From Mycobacterium sp. D16Q14 (GTDB lineage Bacteria > Actinomycetota > Actinomycetes > Mycobacteriales > Mycobacteriaceae), in the NCBI GenBank assembly GCA_002013415.1, contig MAEX01000024.1:1-64000 (forward strand): a stretch of DNA of 64,000 nucleotides. The letters run 5' to 3'. This document shows positions 25,088 through 33,894 of the stretch, one piece after another. The position numbers were made by a program, and so were the translations under genes. Under the pieces are notes generated by a model. The model ran no database searches. It had not been told where the DNA came from and saw only the letters and a program-made list of their open reading frames with translations. The first letter of the stretch is position 1. Every line of letters begins with the position of its first letter.

Positions 25088-26073
25088 ACCGCAGCATATT
25101 CCTGGCAGTGAGCCTCGCAATGGTCACGCTGGTTTCGTCATGCGCCTCGATATCGGTGAACTCGCTGCCCCAACCTGGCCGCGGCTCCGCGGAGAGCTAC
25201 GAGATTGTGCTGGAATTTGCGAATGTCCTGAACCTGCCCGACCGCGCGAAGGTGGTCATGGACGGCACCGCAGTTGGCACTGTGACACGCATAGATTTGA
25301 GAAACGATCATGTCGATGTCACGTCGCAGATCGATTCGTCGGTGTCAGTGCCGGCGAATGCGCGCGCCACGCTGCAGCAATCCACCGTGCTCGGAGACAC
25401 CTATCTGTCCATGGAACGTCCGACTGCGGCCGATGTGGCGACGGTGGGTGCTGGGGGCAGAATTCCTTTGGCGCAGACGACATCTCCACCTCAACTGGAG
25501 GACACGCTTGCCAACCTTGCGAACTTCGCGGGCAGCGGTGCGGTCCAGCGTGCGCAGAACACCATCATCGGCATCAACAACGTCACGCCGGGAAAACGAG
25601 AAGACTTGCGAGCAATGGTCAGTCAGGTCACAACCGATCTGTCGGACTTGTCCAACGGTATAGACACCGTCGATACGTGGCTTGACGGAGTATCGGGCAC
25701 CGTGGACGTCGTGCATCGCAACCTTGATGTGTATCGGTACTGGTTCTCGCCGGCAGGTATGACGGGTTTCGACCGGGCGACCATCACCGGGGGCTACATC
25801 GGCACGGTATTGCCCTCGATCGGAAGCATCTACAGTGGCGGGTTCTGGTTGGTTCCGTTGCTCAACTCGCTCGCCGACGCGGTGGGCGCGGTGCAGCAGA
25901 CTAAATGGGATGTCGAAGCTGAGGCGCCCAAGTGGCGAAAACTGTTCCTGGAGGACTTCTTTCCAGTGGACAAGAACCCGGCGATCAACATCACGTCCAT
26001 CACCGGACCCGATGGCCGAGAAATGGTCAACAACGTGCAGGACGTACTGCGGATCTTGGGAGCGACGCCATGA
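25084..26073 (+). CDS. mceE: MceE lipoprotein, subunit of the Mce lipid importer (LprK-like)
   Basis: The ATG overlaps the mceD stop (ATGA), giving 329 residues. The signal peptide ends in a good lipobox (LVSSC, Cys20), as in LprK-type MceE lipoproteins, so the protein is probably lipid-anchored. The MlaD domain follows (DRAKVVMDGTAVGTVTRI, about 57-74), then the helical tail. The stop overlaps the start of mceF. Confidence 0.9.
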   Translation: MNRSIFLAVSLAMVTLVSSCASISVNSLPQPGRGSAESYEIVLEFANVLNLPDRAKVVMDGTAVGTVTRIDLRNDHVDVTSQIDSSVSVPANARATLQQSTVLGDTYLSMERPTAADVATVGAGGRIPLAQTTSPPQLEDTLANLANFAGSGAVQRAQNTIIGINNVTPGKREDLRAMVSQVTTDLSDLSNGIDTVDTWLDGVSGTVDVVHRNLDVYRYWFSPAGMTGFDRATITGGYIGTVLPSIGSIYSGGFWLVPLLNSLADAVGAVQQTKWDVEAEAPKWRKLFLEDFFPVDKNPAINITSITGPDGREMVNNVQDVLRILGATP

Positions 26074-27026
26074 GGACGACGAAGAATGTCTTATCGTTCG
26101 GGGCATTCGCGGCGATCATTGCGGTCGCTGCGGTATACATCGGATCCTTCGGTCTGCACGCTGGCCCGCCCGAGCACCGCATCAATCTCTCGATGGCAGT
26201 TCCCGATGTCAAAGGTCTTGTGGTCGGCTCGAGTGTCCTCTTGCGAGGTGTACCGATCGGTAAGGTCACCGGTGTCTCGGCATCGTTGAGCGATGCGAAC
26301 ATCCGCTTCTACGTGGACGCCGATCAGCGTGTCCCTGTCGACAGTGATGTGCGGCTGGACAACCTGTCGGCCCTCGGGGAGACGTATGTCGGATTTCTGC
26401 CACGCACCGATCAGGGGCCGATGTTGACTGATGGCCAGCACATTGCAGCGGAATTGGTCATTGTGCCACCGTCGATTTCGCAGTTGGCCACCACGGTGGT
26501 GCGAGTGCTCAACCAGATGGACCCCGGACAACTCAAACGGATCCTCAACGAGGCTGATGCAGGTCTGCCCGACCCTGGGCAAGTGCTGCCGAACCTGTCG
26601 CGGGCAAGTCTGCTGTCGCGAAACATGGTGGCGGGCATGAATGGAAAGGGACGAGAAGTACTCGACAACTTCCAAGTTCTGCTGCAGAACGCGGGCTGGG
26701 TCGGACCTACACTTGCGGCGACGGATCAGCCACTCAGGGACGCTGGCCCCAACATATCCCACATCTTCATGGGAATGATGAACACCATTGCTTGGGATAA
26801 TCCCAAAAATATCAAGCTCTTTGGAAATTTTCTGGTTCGTATACAGAATTTCTTGGATACTAGGGGGCCTGATATCAAGGTCATCACGCAGGCTCTGTTG
26901 CCGCAATTCCAAGGTATCGGTGGCGCGTTGATGAACTTTGACACCGCACAAATTCTGTCGAACGCACTGTCTGGCATACCGGAGGAGGGCGCGATCACAC
27001 TGCATGTCCGCATCCCCGATCGTTAG
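26070..27026 (+). CDS. mceF: MceF, subunit of the Mce lipid importer
   Basis: The ATG overlaps the mceE stop (ATGA); the product has 318 residues. It has an N-terminal anchor (about 8-27), an MlaD domain with VGSSVLLRGVPIGKVTGV near residues 51-68, and a helical region. It is short for MceF, which often exceeds 400 residues with a long tail. This completes an unbroken six-gene mce set. Confidence 0.9.
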   Translation: MRTTKNVLSFGAFAAIIAVAAVYIGSFGLHAGPPEHRINLSMAVPDVKGLVVGSSVLLRGVPIGKVTGVSASLSDANIRFYVDADQRVPVDSDVRLDNLSALGETYVGFLPRTDQGPMLTDGQHIAAELVIVPPSISQLATTVVRVLNQMDPGQLKRILNEADAGLPDPGQVLPNLSRASLLSRNMVAGMNGKGREVLDNFQVLLQNAGWVGPTLAATDQPLRDAGPNISHIFMGMMNTIAWDNPKNIKLFGNFLVRIQNFLDTRGPDIKVITQALLPQFQGIGGALMNFDTAQILSNALSGIPEEGAITLHVRIPDR

Positions 27027-27066
27027 GCCGGGGATGCGCCCTGACCACCTGTAGAGAGGAAGTTCG

Positions 27067-27711
27067 ATGACTGCGATCGACACAGAAGACTTGGTTGAAG
27101 AAGTGGTGGGTGACGACGACGGGGCGGCGTCCGAGAACGCCGACTCAAAGTCGAAATCCGAAGATTCGGATCGAGATTCGTCTAAGGTACGCCGGCAGAT
27201 GACATTTTCCCTGCGCACTGTGGTTGTGGCGGCGGTGATATGTCTGTTGGCTGTTGCAGCCGGGGTGCTGGGATGGCTGTACGCGGATGCGCAGGGCCAG
27301 TTGGATACTGCGACCAGGCAAGCGGGCTACAGTGAGCAGGCCGAGGGCATTGCAGCCGATTACGCGGTGCATGCCGCGGAGATGGACTACCAGGATTTCA
27401 ACGCGTGGAAAGTCAAGCTGGTCAAGGGGACGTCGCCAGAACTGAAGGAGAAGCTGGGGAAGGCGGCCGACTCCATGGAACAGGTGCTGACCCCGATGCA
27501 GTGGAAATCGACAGCCAAACCACTGGCCACGAAGACACGATCGAACGCCGGTGGGGTCTATGTAGTCGACTCGTTCGTCAGCGTGTTGACGAAGACGATG
27601 CAAACCCCCGAGGGCCTGCAGTCGACCGCCACGTACAGCATCACGATCGACAGCAATAACAACTGGCAGATCACCGACGTGGGCGGTATCGACTCCGCGT
27701 TGGGCAAGTAG
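27067..27711 (+). CDS. Mce-associated membrane protein
   Basis: The 214-residue protein starts behind GAGAGGAAG, 40 bases after mceF. It has an acidic, disordered N-terminus, one transmembrane segment (about 49-71, VVVAAVICLLAVAAGVLGWL) and an extracytoplasmic domain of the kind found in Mam proteins that follow mce operons (QDFNAWKVKLVKGTSPELK; ITIDSNNNWQITDVGG at the end). Such proteins are thought to stabilise Mce complexes. The role here is inferred from position and layout. Confidence 0.8.
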   Translation: MTAIDTEDLVEEVVGDDDGAASENADSKSKSEDSDRDSSKVRRQMTFSLRTVVVAAVICLLAVAAGVLGWLYADAQGQLDTATRQAGYSEQAEGIAADYAVHAAEMDYQDFNAWKVKLVKGTSPELKEKLGKAADSMEQVLTPMQWKSTAKPLATKTRSNAGGVYVVDSFVSVLTKTMQTPEGLQSTATYSITIDSNNNWQITDVGGIDSALGK

Positions 27712-27735
27712 AGGTGCACAGCGGTGGAGATATCG

Positions 27736-28389
27736 ATGTTGAAGAAGCTGCGGCATAGTTCGCTTCGCCTTCATAGTGTCTTGGCGATGGCTGGCGCAGT
27801 CGCGTTGTTCATGTGCGCGTTGGCCGTGAGCGGTTCTGCGGGTGCAGATCCCGATGGTAACCGTGAGCCGTACGATCCGGTTGCACACTACGATCGCCCG
27901 CAACGACTCCCGATGGTGGCACCCTCGCCCAGCAACTGGCAGCCGATATTTCCTTTCCCGTATGACCAGCTGCGCCGCGAGGTCACCGACGCCGATATCA
28001 ACGCTGAGCGGGAGATGTGCCAGTGGTACAACGCGCAATACAAGGACCTTAAGCGGCAGATCGAGGGGCTCAACGACCTTGTGATACGCAACAACGGCAA
28101 CTTCGGTGCTGACGAGGTCCAGCGGAATACCGATATTGTCACCGCCAATATCGACCAGTCACTGGACTTCTTGACCCCACGCGCGCAGGCGCTCACTCAA
28201 AGCAGTGACCGTGCCGGAGACGTCTATTTCCCTATATATCAGGGCGAAGCGTTCTTCGGTCTGTGGCAGCAGATGTCCAATGTCGGCAACGGCATCAAGG
28301 CCCGTCAGCCAACGTGGTTCACCGGGCCGTCGTATCAGCGGATGCTGCACTGGGGAAGCAAGATTCACCGTTCGCACGTGTGCGGCTGA
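27736..28389 (+). CDS. Exported protein of the mce operon, unknown function
   Basis: The ATG at 27736 is preferred to the GTG at 27724 because GGAG lies six bases before it. The 217-residue product begins with a signal peptide (LAMAGAVALFMCALAVSGSAGADP). The mature part has a Pro-rich start (PMVAPSPSNWQPIFPFPYDQL) and then a helical region that ends in Cys-Gly. I do not recognise a domain. Similar exported proteins often trail mycobacterial mce operons, so a periplasmic accessory role is plausible. Confidence 0.7.
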   Translation: MLKKLRHSSLRLHSVLAMAGAVALFMCALAVSGSAGADPDGNREPYDPVAHYDRPQRLPMVAPSPSNWQPIFPFPYDQLRREVTDADINAEREMCQWYNAQYKDLKRQIEGLNDLVIRNNGNFGADEVQRNTDIVTANIDQSLDFLTPRAQALTQSSDRAGDVYFPIYQGEAFFGLWQQMSNVGNGIKARQPTWFTGPSYQRMLHWGSKIHRSHVCG

Positions 28390-28423
28390 GACCGCTGCCA
28401 CCACAGAAAACGAGGAGATGAAT

Positions 28424-28918
28424 GTGCTCATGGCGGGGCTACCTTCGGTGAGATGCCTGAGGGCGATGAATGCTGTAACAGGTGTTGCAGTGGCGTTGCC
28501 GCTGGTGAGTGTTCTGTTCGCGCCGGCGGCGGTGGCTGACCGTGCTCCCGTAGTCGAGCAGGCGGTGTCCTCGGCACGTAGCGCGGCACCGTGTGGCCCG
28601 CTGCAACACAACCCGACTGTGGAACGCGCGGCCGATATCGTCAACCGTTCCACCTACGCCTTCCTCAACCACACTGCCGAGAACGTGCCGGCCGACGAGC
28701 CGCATCCCATGGCGATCGCCAAGGACCTTGGCATTGCAGGCAGCAAGGTCACCTCGTTGCAGGGAGCAGGGCACAATGAGGCTGACGCGCTGAAAGGCGT
28801 ACTTCTGGAGGGCCGTAACGATATCCCGGACTGCTCCTACACAGAGTTCGGCTCCAGCCTTTTGTATGAGGAGCAGTCAGGCTTCACCCTTATAGTTGTT
28901 GTCCTGGCGGGGGCATGA
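28424..28918 (+). CDS. Exported protein of the mce operon, unknown function
   Basis: The GTG at 28424 lies six bases after GAGGAG; the ATG at 28418 touches it. About 164 residues begin with a signal peptide (VAVALPLVSVLFAPAAVADR). The mature part is small, with Cys residues near APCGPLQHNPTV and DIPDCSYTEF that could form a disulfide, and the segment AADIVNRSTYAFLNHTA. No family is recognised. The stop overlaps the next start, so it belongs to the operon. Confidence 0.65.
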   Translation: MLMAGLPSVRCLRAMNAVTGVAVALPLVSVLFAPAAVADRAPVVEQAVSSARSAAPCGPLQHNPTVERAADIVNRSTYAFLNHTAENVPADEPHPMAIAKDLGIAGSKVTSLQGAGHNEADALKGVLLEGRNDIPDCSYTEFGSSLLYEEQSGFTLIVVVLAGA

Positions 28919-29301
28919 TGAGATCCATTGTGACGGCAGTTGCTGCTGCGGGTATGACCTGCATGTTGACGCTGATTCATCCGAGTGTGGCGCGGGCAGA
29001 GGACCTGGTCACCTACGAAGTCGTCTCCGACGATATCCACAGTGCCAGTATCGAATACCAGGGCACTGCCAATCGGAGCCTGATTGAGGATGTGCCGCTC
29101 CCGTGGCGAATGGACGCGGTGGTGAGCAGCGCGCGGGGCGCACCACCGGAAGGCAGCCAGATCCGCGCCGACTGGCACACGCGCGCCGCCCCCAGTAAGT
29201 GGGTGACCGTACGGATCATCTACCAGGGAAAAGTCATCTGCCAAAACACCCTGGATTTGGGCAACGCAACGTGCTACGGCATCACTCGACGTATCACATA
29301 G
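28915..29301 (+). CDS. Secreted MmpS-like beta-sandwich protein
   Basis: The ATG overlaps the previous stop (ATGATGA). The 128-residue product has a signal peptide cleaved near VARAED. A mature domain follows that resembles the extracytoplasmic part of MmpS proteins: LVTYEVVSDD at the start, VPLPWR in the middle, and VTVRIIYQGKVICQNTLDLG with a second Cys soon after. It lacks the MmpS transmembrane anchor. MmpS proteins help lipid transporters, which fits the Mce setting. The assignment rests on pattern likeness only. Confidence 0.6.
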   Translation: MMRSIVTAVAAAGMTCMLTLIHPSVARAEDLVTYEVVSDDIHSASIEYQGTANRSLIEDVPLPWRMDAVVSSARGAPPEGSQIRADWHTRAAPSKWVTVRIIYQGKVICQNTLDLGNATCYGITRRIT

Positions 29302-29348
29302 CAGTACAACATCATTCAGAGTGAATGCTGGAGATGGAGAGATAGGCA

Positions 29349-29909
29349 ATGAATCCTCTGCACTGCGCGATAGCGGCAGCGAGTTCTGTGGTGGTGGCCC
29401 TGGGCGGCGCCGCGACGGCGCACACAGACCCGCCGCCCGCGGATGCGGCCGTGAATCCGTATCCCGACATCCGCTATTACGACCAGCTGGATGCCGGCAC
29501 CTTCGTGCAGCCCGGTGGCGTGTGGTTCACGGCTTCGACCGGTCAAAATTGCGGCATCTGGGGCCTGGGCAGTTTCGGTTGTGTGGGTGACATCCCAGGA
29601 GCTCCACCTGGAGTCAGTCACATCGGCTGGATTGACGGGGATCGCGCCGTGCACTACGACTGGTCGGTGGCGGCCAGATTCCCTGCGGCGCAAGGTCAGC
29701 AGCCGCTGCCGCCGCGCAGCAAGATCACCCACGAAGGAACGACTTGTGCGGTAACGCCGGATGGCCGTACCTACTGCGAACGCGGCCCCCTTCGATTCGT
29801 CATCGAGCCCACCAAGACGTGGCTGTCGGCATCCTGGACAGATCAGAGCTGGCGGGAGCTGGGCCCGGCATCCTGTAGCCCGCCGGGCGGCGGTCCGTGC
29901 TACCGCTGA
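29349..29909 (+). CDS. Exported Cys-rich protein, unknown function
   Basis: The 186-residue product starts behind GGAGAGATAGG and has a signal peptide (IAAASSVVVALGGAATAHTDP). The mature part contains repeated Cys pairs (NCGIWGLGSFGC; TTCAVTPDGRTYC; then CSPPGGGPCYR at the end) and aromatic strands, suggesting a small disulfide-bonded beta domain. Similar secreted proteins are common in mycobacteria without known function. It is the last plus-strand gene of the mce region. No convincing terminator was seen before the convergent gene ending at 30157. Confidence 0.65.
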   Translation: MNPLHCAIAAASSVVVALGGAATAHTDPPPADAAVNPYPDIRYYDQLDAGTFVQPGGVWFTASTGQNCGIWGLGSFGCVGDIPGAPPGVSHIGWIDGDRAVHYDWSVAARFPAAQGQQPLPPRSKITHEGTTCAVTPDGRTYCERGPLRFVIEPTKTWLSASWTDQSWRELGPASCSPPGGGPCYR

Positions 29910-30156
29910 GTGCGGCGTCCGCCGTGTCGTCCTGAAAAGCTGGAGCATTGATAAACCGCAACCACCGAACGCACACCGAACAGAACCTCATTGCCCCACC
30001 CATTCATCCAATGGCCACGCTAGGAACCGGCGAGAGGCTGAAACTGTGACGGCCCGCGGGTGGCGTTGGCGGGCACTGGCCTAGGAAGTGAGTCGGATTT
30101 CTTGATGCGCAGATCAATTGATCGTCGACGAGCTCGGATGGGTACGTTGCCGAGCA

Positions 30157-30639
30157 TCACTTCCGCGGCGGGGTGACACGTCGTACGAGACCTCCGGCAC
30201 CGCGCACTGTGCCGGTTTGTATCGCGCGGCCGGCGAATTCAAGGCTGTCGAAGTACTCACGCCAGTGGATGATCCGTCCGTCGACGAATTCGATGATCCC
30301 CACAACGGGCGCTGACACAATAGTGCTGCCGTCGGCGCGCCGCAGGTGGTCAATCCGCTCAACGAATATGGCGTGTTCGTTGACCGAGGTCCGCAGAATG
30401 TCGACATTAATAGTCGTCAGGCCCAGGATTCGATGTGCAAGCCGAAGGAAGCGGCGCGCTGCGTGCGGCCCGGTCAGCGTGGGGATGGGGCGTTGAATCC
30501 ACTGGCACCGGTCGGTGAGCAGATCGAAGGAGCCGAGCAGCTCGTCGAAGGACACCCCCCAGCTTGTGAAGAAGTCCGAGAGCGGTTGCGGCAATTGAGT
30601 ACCAGCGAGTGTCGAGGTTCTGTCAGGCGTCGAAATCAT
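30157..30639 (-). CDS. Limonene-1,2-epoxide hydrolase-like (EphG-type) NTF2-fold protein
   Basis: The 160-residue protein has the size and order of limonene-epoxide-hydrolase-like proteins. The VERIDHL segment supplies the Arg-x-Asp pair, and the closing IIHWREYFD segment supplies the second acidic position of the Asp-Arg-Asp triad. Known members hydrolyse epoxides; the mycobacterial EphG acts on bulky hydrophobic epoxides including sterol derivatives. It lies 36 bases downstream of an SDR gene on the same strand, so the pair may process one epoxide or alcohol. A plain SnoaL-like protein is the alternative. Confidence 0.7.
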   Translation of the reverse strand: MISTPDRTSTLAGTQLPQPLSDFFTSWGVSFDELLGSFDLLTDRCQWIQRPIPTLTGPHAARRFLRLAHRILGLTTINVDILRTSVNEHAIFVERIDHLRRADGSTIVSAPVVGIIEFVDGRIIHWREYFDSLEFAGRAIQTGTVRGAGGLVRRVTPPRK

Positions 30640-30675
30640 GTCTGTTTCCCATCGATTGGTGCCGGAATGGCTGGA

Positions 30676-31473
30676 TTACGGCATGGTGTACCCGCCGCTG
30701 ACCGAGATCAGTTGGCCGGTGACTTGGCGCGAGGCCAACGGGGAGGCGAACCAGAGCACGGCGCGCGCCACGTCCTCGGCGGTTGTGAGCCTGCGCATCG
30801 GGGTGTCTTTGAGCATGAAGTCGATCTGCTTGTCGTTGAAGACGTTGTCTTGTCCTACGGACCACAGGCTGCTCTGCCCGACGGCATCAGGGCCGTCCGG
30901 TATCACCAGGCCTGGACACACGATGTTCGAACGGATCCCGTGTCGGCCGTGCTCGCGAGCCGTGGTTCGGGCCAGTGCGACCATGGCTGCCTTCGACGCA
31001 CCGTAGATGGCTTGGCGGATCTGCCCGAACGCGGCCTCACTGGCGATGAACACGATCGCGCCACCGCCGTTGTCCTTCATCGGTCCAATTGCTGCTTGCG
31101 TTGCCGCGATGGCGCTGAAGAGATTGATCTCGATGGTGCGCTGCCACTTGGCTCTGTCGGTATCGGTTGCGACAAAACCGGGCACACTCCACCCGGCGTT
31201 GTTGACCAGCACGTCGATACCGCCCCAACACTCGAGTGCGCGCTCAACGGCAGACTCGGCGGCGCCGGGCACGGTGAGGTCCGCGATCGACACCTCGACG
31301 GCCGCTGCCCCCCGTGCTAGGGCTTCCTCCTGGACTCGGTTGGCCTGAGGTTCGTCGATGTCATTCAACATGATTCGTGCACCTTCGGAGGCGAACTCGT
31401 GCACGATCGCGCGCCCGATGTTGGATGCACCGCCCGTCACGACCACGCGGGCGTCTGCCAGTCCTAGATCCAT
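30676..31473 (-). CDS. Short-chain dehydrogenase/reductase
   Basis: The 265-residue SDR has the cofactor motif TGGASNIG (residues 14-21), the NNAG segment (VNNAGWS) and the YGASK active-site motif. Its C-terminus is SVSGGYTMP. It likely oxidises or reduces a hydroxyl or keto group on a lipid-like substrate with NAD(P). It forms a two-gene minus unit with the epoxide-hydrolase-like gene and is divergent from another SDR at 31584. The 110-base gap between them carries one copy of the recurring AT-rich element. Confidence 0.85.
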   Translation of the reverse strand: MDLGLADARVVVTGGASNIGRAIVHEFASEGARIMLNDIDEPQANRVQEEALARGAAAVEVSIADLTVPGAAESAVERALECWGGIDVLVNNAGWSVPGFVATDTDRAKWQRTIEINLFSAIAATQAAIGPMKDNGGGAIVFIASEAAFGQIRQAIYGASKAAMVALARTTAREHGRHGIRSNIVCPGLVIPDGPDAVGQSSLWSVGQDNVFNDKQIDFMLKDTPMRRLTTAEDVARAVLWFASPLASRQVTGQLISVSGGYTMP

Positions 31474-31512
31474 GACGACCTTTCCGACTAGGTGGTTGAG
31501 ACCACAGGGTAA

Positions 31513-31538
31513 GTTGGTTTAACCTAGATTAGAAATTT
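31513..31538. promoter_or_regulatory. AT-rich recurring element between divergent SDR genes
   Basis: The 26-bp stretch contains GTTTAACCTAGATT followed by AGAAATTT. It keeps the TTTAAC-N-TAGA core and the spacing of the element at 62733-62758. It also contains the small dyad GGTTTAACC. It could serve either or both of the divergent genes. Confidence 0.45.
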
Positions 31539-31583
31539 ATATTCAATTTGTCTATCACCTGACCGGACGGGAGTTGCCAGTCG

Positions 31584-32333
31584 ATGACGCAGCCGCTATT
31601 GGCCGACAAGGTTGCAGTGGTGACCGGTGCCGCCCAGGGCATCGGCCGGGAGATCGCTCGCGTACTGCATGATCACGGCGCCAGGGTTGTACTGGCCGAT
31701 CTCGATGGTGATGCGGCGCAGCGGGCGGCCGCCGACATCAACGGCCAGGATGGGAGCTGCTCGGGCGTCGCCTGCGATGTGACCTCGGAAGAGCAGATGC
31801 GCTCACTGGTCTCGGGTGCGGCCCTGAAGCACGGTCGTCTGGATGTGTTCGTCAACAATGCTGGTATCACCCGGGATATGTCATTGAGGAAGATGACCGT
31901 CGCGGATTTCGATGCCGTGATCACCGTGCATCTACGAGGAACTTGGTTGGGTGTCCGTGAGGCCACCACTGTGATGCGCGAACAGAAATTCGGCAGCATC
32001 GTGAATATCTCGTCGCTATCGGGAAAGTCTGGCAACCCCGGCCAGACCAACTACAGCGCTGCCAAAGCCGGCATCGTCGGCCTGACAAAGGCTGCCGCCA
32101 AAGAGGTGGCCCACTACAACGTGCGGATCAACGCCATCCAGCCGGGCTTGATCCGCACGCCGATGACCGCGGCCATGGCCCCAGAGGTCTTCGCCGAGAG
32201 AGAAGCCGCAGTTCCCATGAAGCGCGCGGGTGAACCCGCCGAAGTGGCAGGCGCGGCAGTGTTTCTGGCCTCTGAACTCTCGAGTTACATCACCGGCTCG
32301 GTGATCGAGGTCGGTGGCGGGAGGTACATGTGA
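31584..32333 (+). CDS. FabG-like short-chain dehydrogenase/reductase
   Basis: The 249-residue SDR has TGAAQGIG (residues 15-22), VNNAGITRDM and the catalytic NYSAAKAG motif, with a C-terminus (ITGSVIEVGGGRYM) typical of FabG-type beta-ketoacyl or 3-hydroxyacyl dehydrogenases. It opens a plus-strand operon that runs with overlaps or short gaps to 44816. A beta-hydroxyacyl-CoA dehydrogenase step is plausible given the crotonases and thiolases downstream. Its stop overlaps the start of the next gene (GTGA). Confidence 0.85.
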   Translation: MTQPLLADKVAVVTGAAQGIGREIARVLHDHGARVVLADLDGDAAQRAAADINGQDGSCSGVACDVTSEEQMRSLVSGAALKHGRLDVFVNNAGITRDMSLRKMTVADFDAVITVHLRGTWLGVREATTVMREQKFGSIVNISSLSGKSGNPGQTNYSAAKAGIVGLTKAAAKEVAHYNVRINAIQPGLIRTPMTAAMAPEVFAEREAAVPMKRAGEPAEVAGAAVFLASELSSYITGSVIEVGGGRYM

Positions 32334-33100
32334 GCGACATCGACCAAGAGATCGACGGCGCCATTGGGCGGATCACGCTGAACCGGCCCGACCGGATGAA
32401 TGCCATCAGTGTTTCATTCGCTCGTCAACTTGGAGAAGCCGTTCGCGCCGCTGGCAATCACCCTGACGTACGGGTGGTGGTTATTCGCGGAGCGGGCGGA
32501 AACTTCTGTGCTGGAGGAGATTTCGATGAGGTGCAGCGATTGAAGGCTGAGGGTCCGACTGCTTTGCACTCTCTGTTCGCGGCCTTTCGCTGTGCGTGTC
32601 AGGCCGTCGAGAACGCCCGGGTGCCGGTGGTCGCCGCAGTTGAGGGAGTGGCCATGGCAGGGGGATTCGAACTGATGCAGTGCGCCGACATCGTGTTAGT
32701 CCATGACGACGCGAGAATCGCCGACAATCACATCAACTTCGGCATGATCCCTGGAGGAGGCAGTTCGGCTCGGCTCCCCCGGATCGTCGGCAGGCAGATG
32801 GCCATGGCGATGCTGCTGTCGGGAGAGCGACTCTCTGGCAAGGATGCCGTCGCACGTGGGTTGGCGTACAGATCCTTCCCGTCAACAAGTTTCGATGACG
32901 ATGTCGAGGCATTTCTTGTCAAGCTCGCGGAGCGTAACTCTGCCGCCGTCATGACAATCAAGCATTTGGTCAGAGAAGGACTGACCTATTCGATGAGCCG
33001 GGCACTAACCGACGAAACAAACGCCGTCGTGGAACACATCTGCGGCCCGGTTGGCCGTGACAGTGTGGCGGCTTTCAAGCACAGAGAGGTTCGCGCATGA
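32330..33100 (+). CDS. Crotonase-family protein (enoyl-CoA hydratase/isomerase), copy 1
   Basis: The 256-residue protein shows the crotonase fold signatures: the oxyanion segment CAGGDFD and EGVAMAGGFELMQCADIV. The first catalytic Glu of hydratases is present (GGFE), but the second, normally in the PE position of a GLPE-x3-G segment, is His here (DNHINFG). A standard hydratase needs both, so isomerase, hydrolase or lyase chemistry may be more likely. It is coupled to the SDR before and the crotonase after by GTGA/ATGA overlaps. Confidence 0.85.
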   Translation: MSDIDQEIDGAIGRITLNRPDRMNAISVSFARQLGEAVRAAGNHPDVRVVVIRGAGGNFCAGGDFDEVQRLKAEGPTALHSLFAAFRCACQAVENARVPVVAAVEGVAMAGGFELMQCADIVLVHDDARIADNHINFGMIPGGGSSARLPRIVGRQMAMAMLLSGERLSGKDAVARGLAYRSFPSTSFDDDVEAFLVKLAERNSAAVMTIKHLVREGLTYSMSRALTDETNAVVEHICGPVGRDSVAAFKHREVRA

Positions 33101-33894
33101 CCGCAACAGTTGAGGCAGCCGTCGTCAGTGATGTCGACGCCGCGGGGATTGGCCGGATCCGGCTCAATCGTCCCGAAACATCGAACGGGCTCAACGTTGA
33201 AACGCTCAAGGCACTGCATGAGGCGGTGCTTGCCTGCCACGCGGATCCCGCCGTGCGGGTGGTGCTGCTCTCCGGAGCGGGCCGCAACTTCTGCGCCGGT
33301 GGCGACATCCACACGTTTGAATCAAAGGGCTCGGCGTTGCCTGACTATCTGCGGGAAGCCACCGCCTGGCTTCAGCTCGCGACGGCCGCGCTGATCCAAC
33401 TGAGAGTTCCGGTGGTCACCGCCGTGCAAGGTTTTGCGGCTGGCGGCGGTGGCTTGGGGCTTGTCTGTGCCTCGGACATCGTCGTGGCGGCCCGGTCGGC
33501 GAAATTCTTCTCGGGCGCCGTTCGGGTGGGCATGGCGCCAGATGGCGGCTCATCAGTGACCCTGACGCAGCTGGTGGGGCTTCGGCAGGCGTTGCGCATT
33601 CTGCTCACCAACCCGACCTTGGGTGCGGATGAAGCAGCAGGTATCGGACTGATCACGGAGGTGGTCGATGACGACGCGTTGAATGCGCGCACCGAAGACA
33701 TTGCCACACAGCTCAGGGCGCTGCCCGTGCAAGCGCTCTCAGCCACCAAGCGGCTGGTCTGGGCAGGCCTGGGCGCACCGGTGGAGGCGCGCCTGGCAGA
33801 AGAGGCGCGGATCGTCTCCGAACTATCCGGGACAGCCGATGCCCTCGAAGGGCTGCGCGCTGTGATCGAGCGTCGGTCGCCGAGGTTTGGCTAG
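33097..33894 (+). CDS. Crotonase-family protein (PaaG-like isomerase type), copy 2
   Basis: The 265-residue protein has the crotonase oxyanion segment CAGGDIH and QGFAAGGGLGLVCASDIV. Both hydratase Glu positions are replaced (GGGLG and SGAVRVG), but an Asp is present in GMAPDGGSS, as in PaaG/enoyl-CoA isomerase-like members. A double-bond isomerase or related role is therefore favoured over hydration. It overlaps both neighbours and sits between two other crotonases, so the three probably act on successive intermediates or as a complex. Confidence 0.85.
   Translation: MTATVEAAVVSDVDAAGIGRIRLNRPETSNGLNVETLKALHEAVLACHADPAVRVVLLSGAGRNFCAGGDIHTFESKGSALPDYLREATAWLQLATAALIQLRVPVVTAVQGFAAGGGGLGLVCASDIVVAARSAKFFSGAVRVGMAPDGGSSVTLTQLVGLRQALRILLTNPTLGADEAAGIGLITEVVDDDALNARTEDIATQLRALPVQALSATKRLVWAGLGAPVEARLAEEARIVSELSGTADALEGLRAVIERRSPRFG

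Noticed and set aside
23690..25120. Long minus-strand open frame of about 476 codons opposite mceC/mceD
   Set aside because: It is antisense to two clear Mce genes, has low-complexity Arg/His-rich composition and no family motif; it is a codon-bias shadow.
26091..27218. Long minus-strand open frame opposite mceF and the Mce-associated gene
   Set aside because: It is antisense to well-supported genes with MlaD motifs and has no recognisable domain.
30112..30123. Perfect 12-bp palindrome GATCAATTGATC between convergent genes
   Set aside because: It lies downstream of both genes, is made of common restriction-like words, and has no link to a promoter; probably chance.
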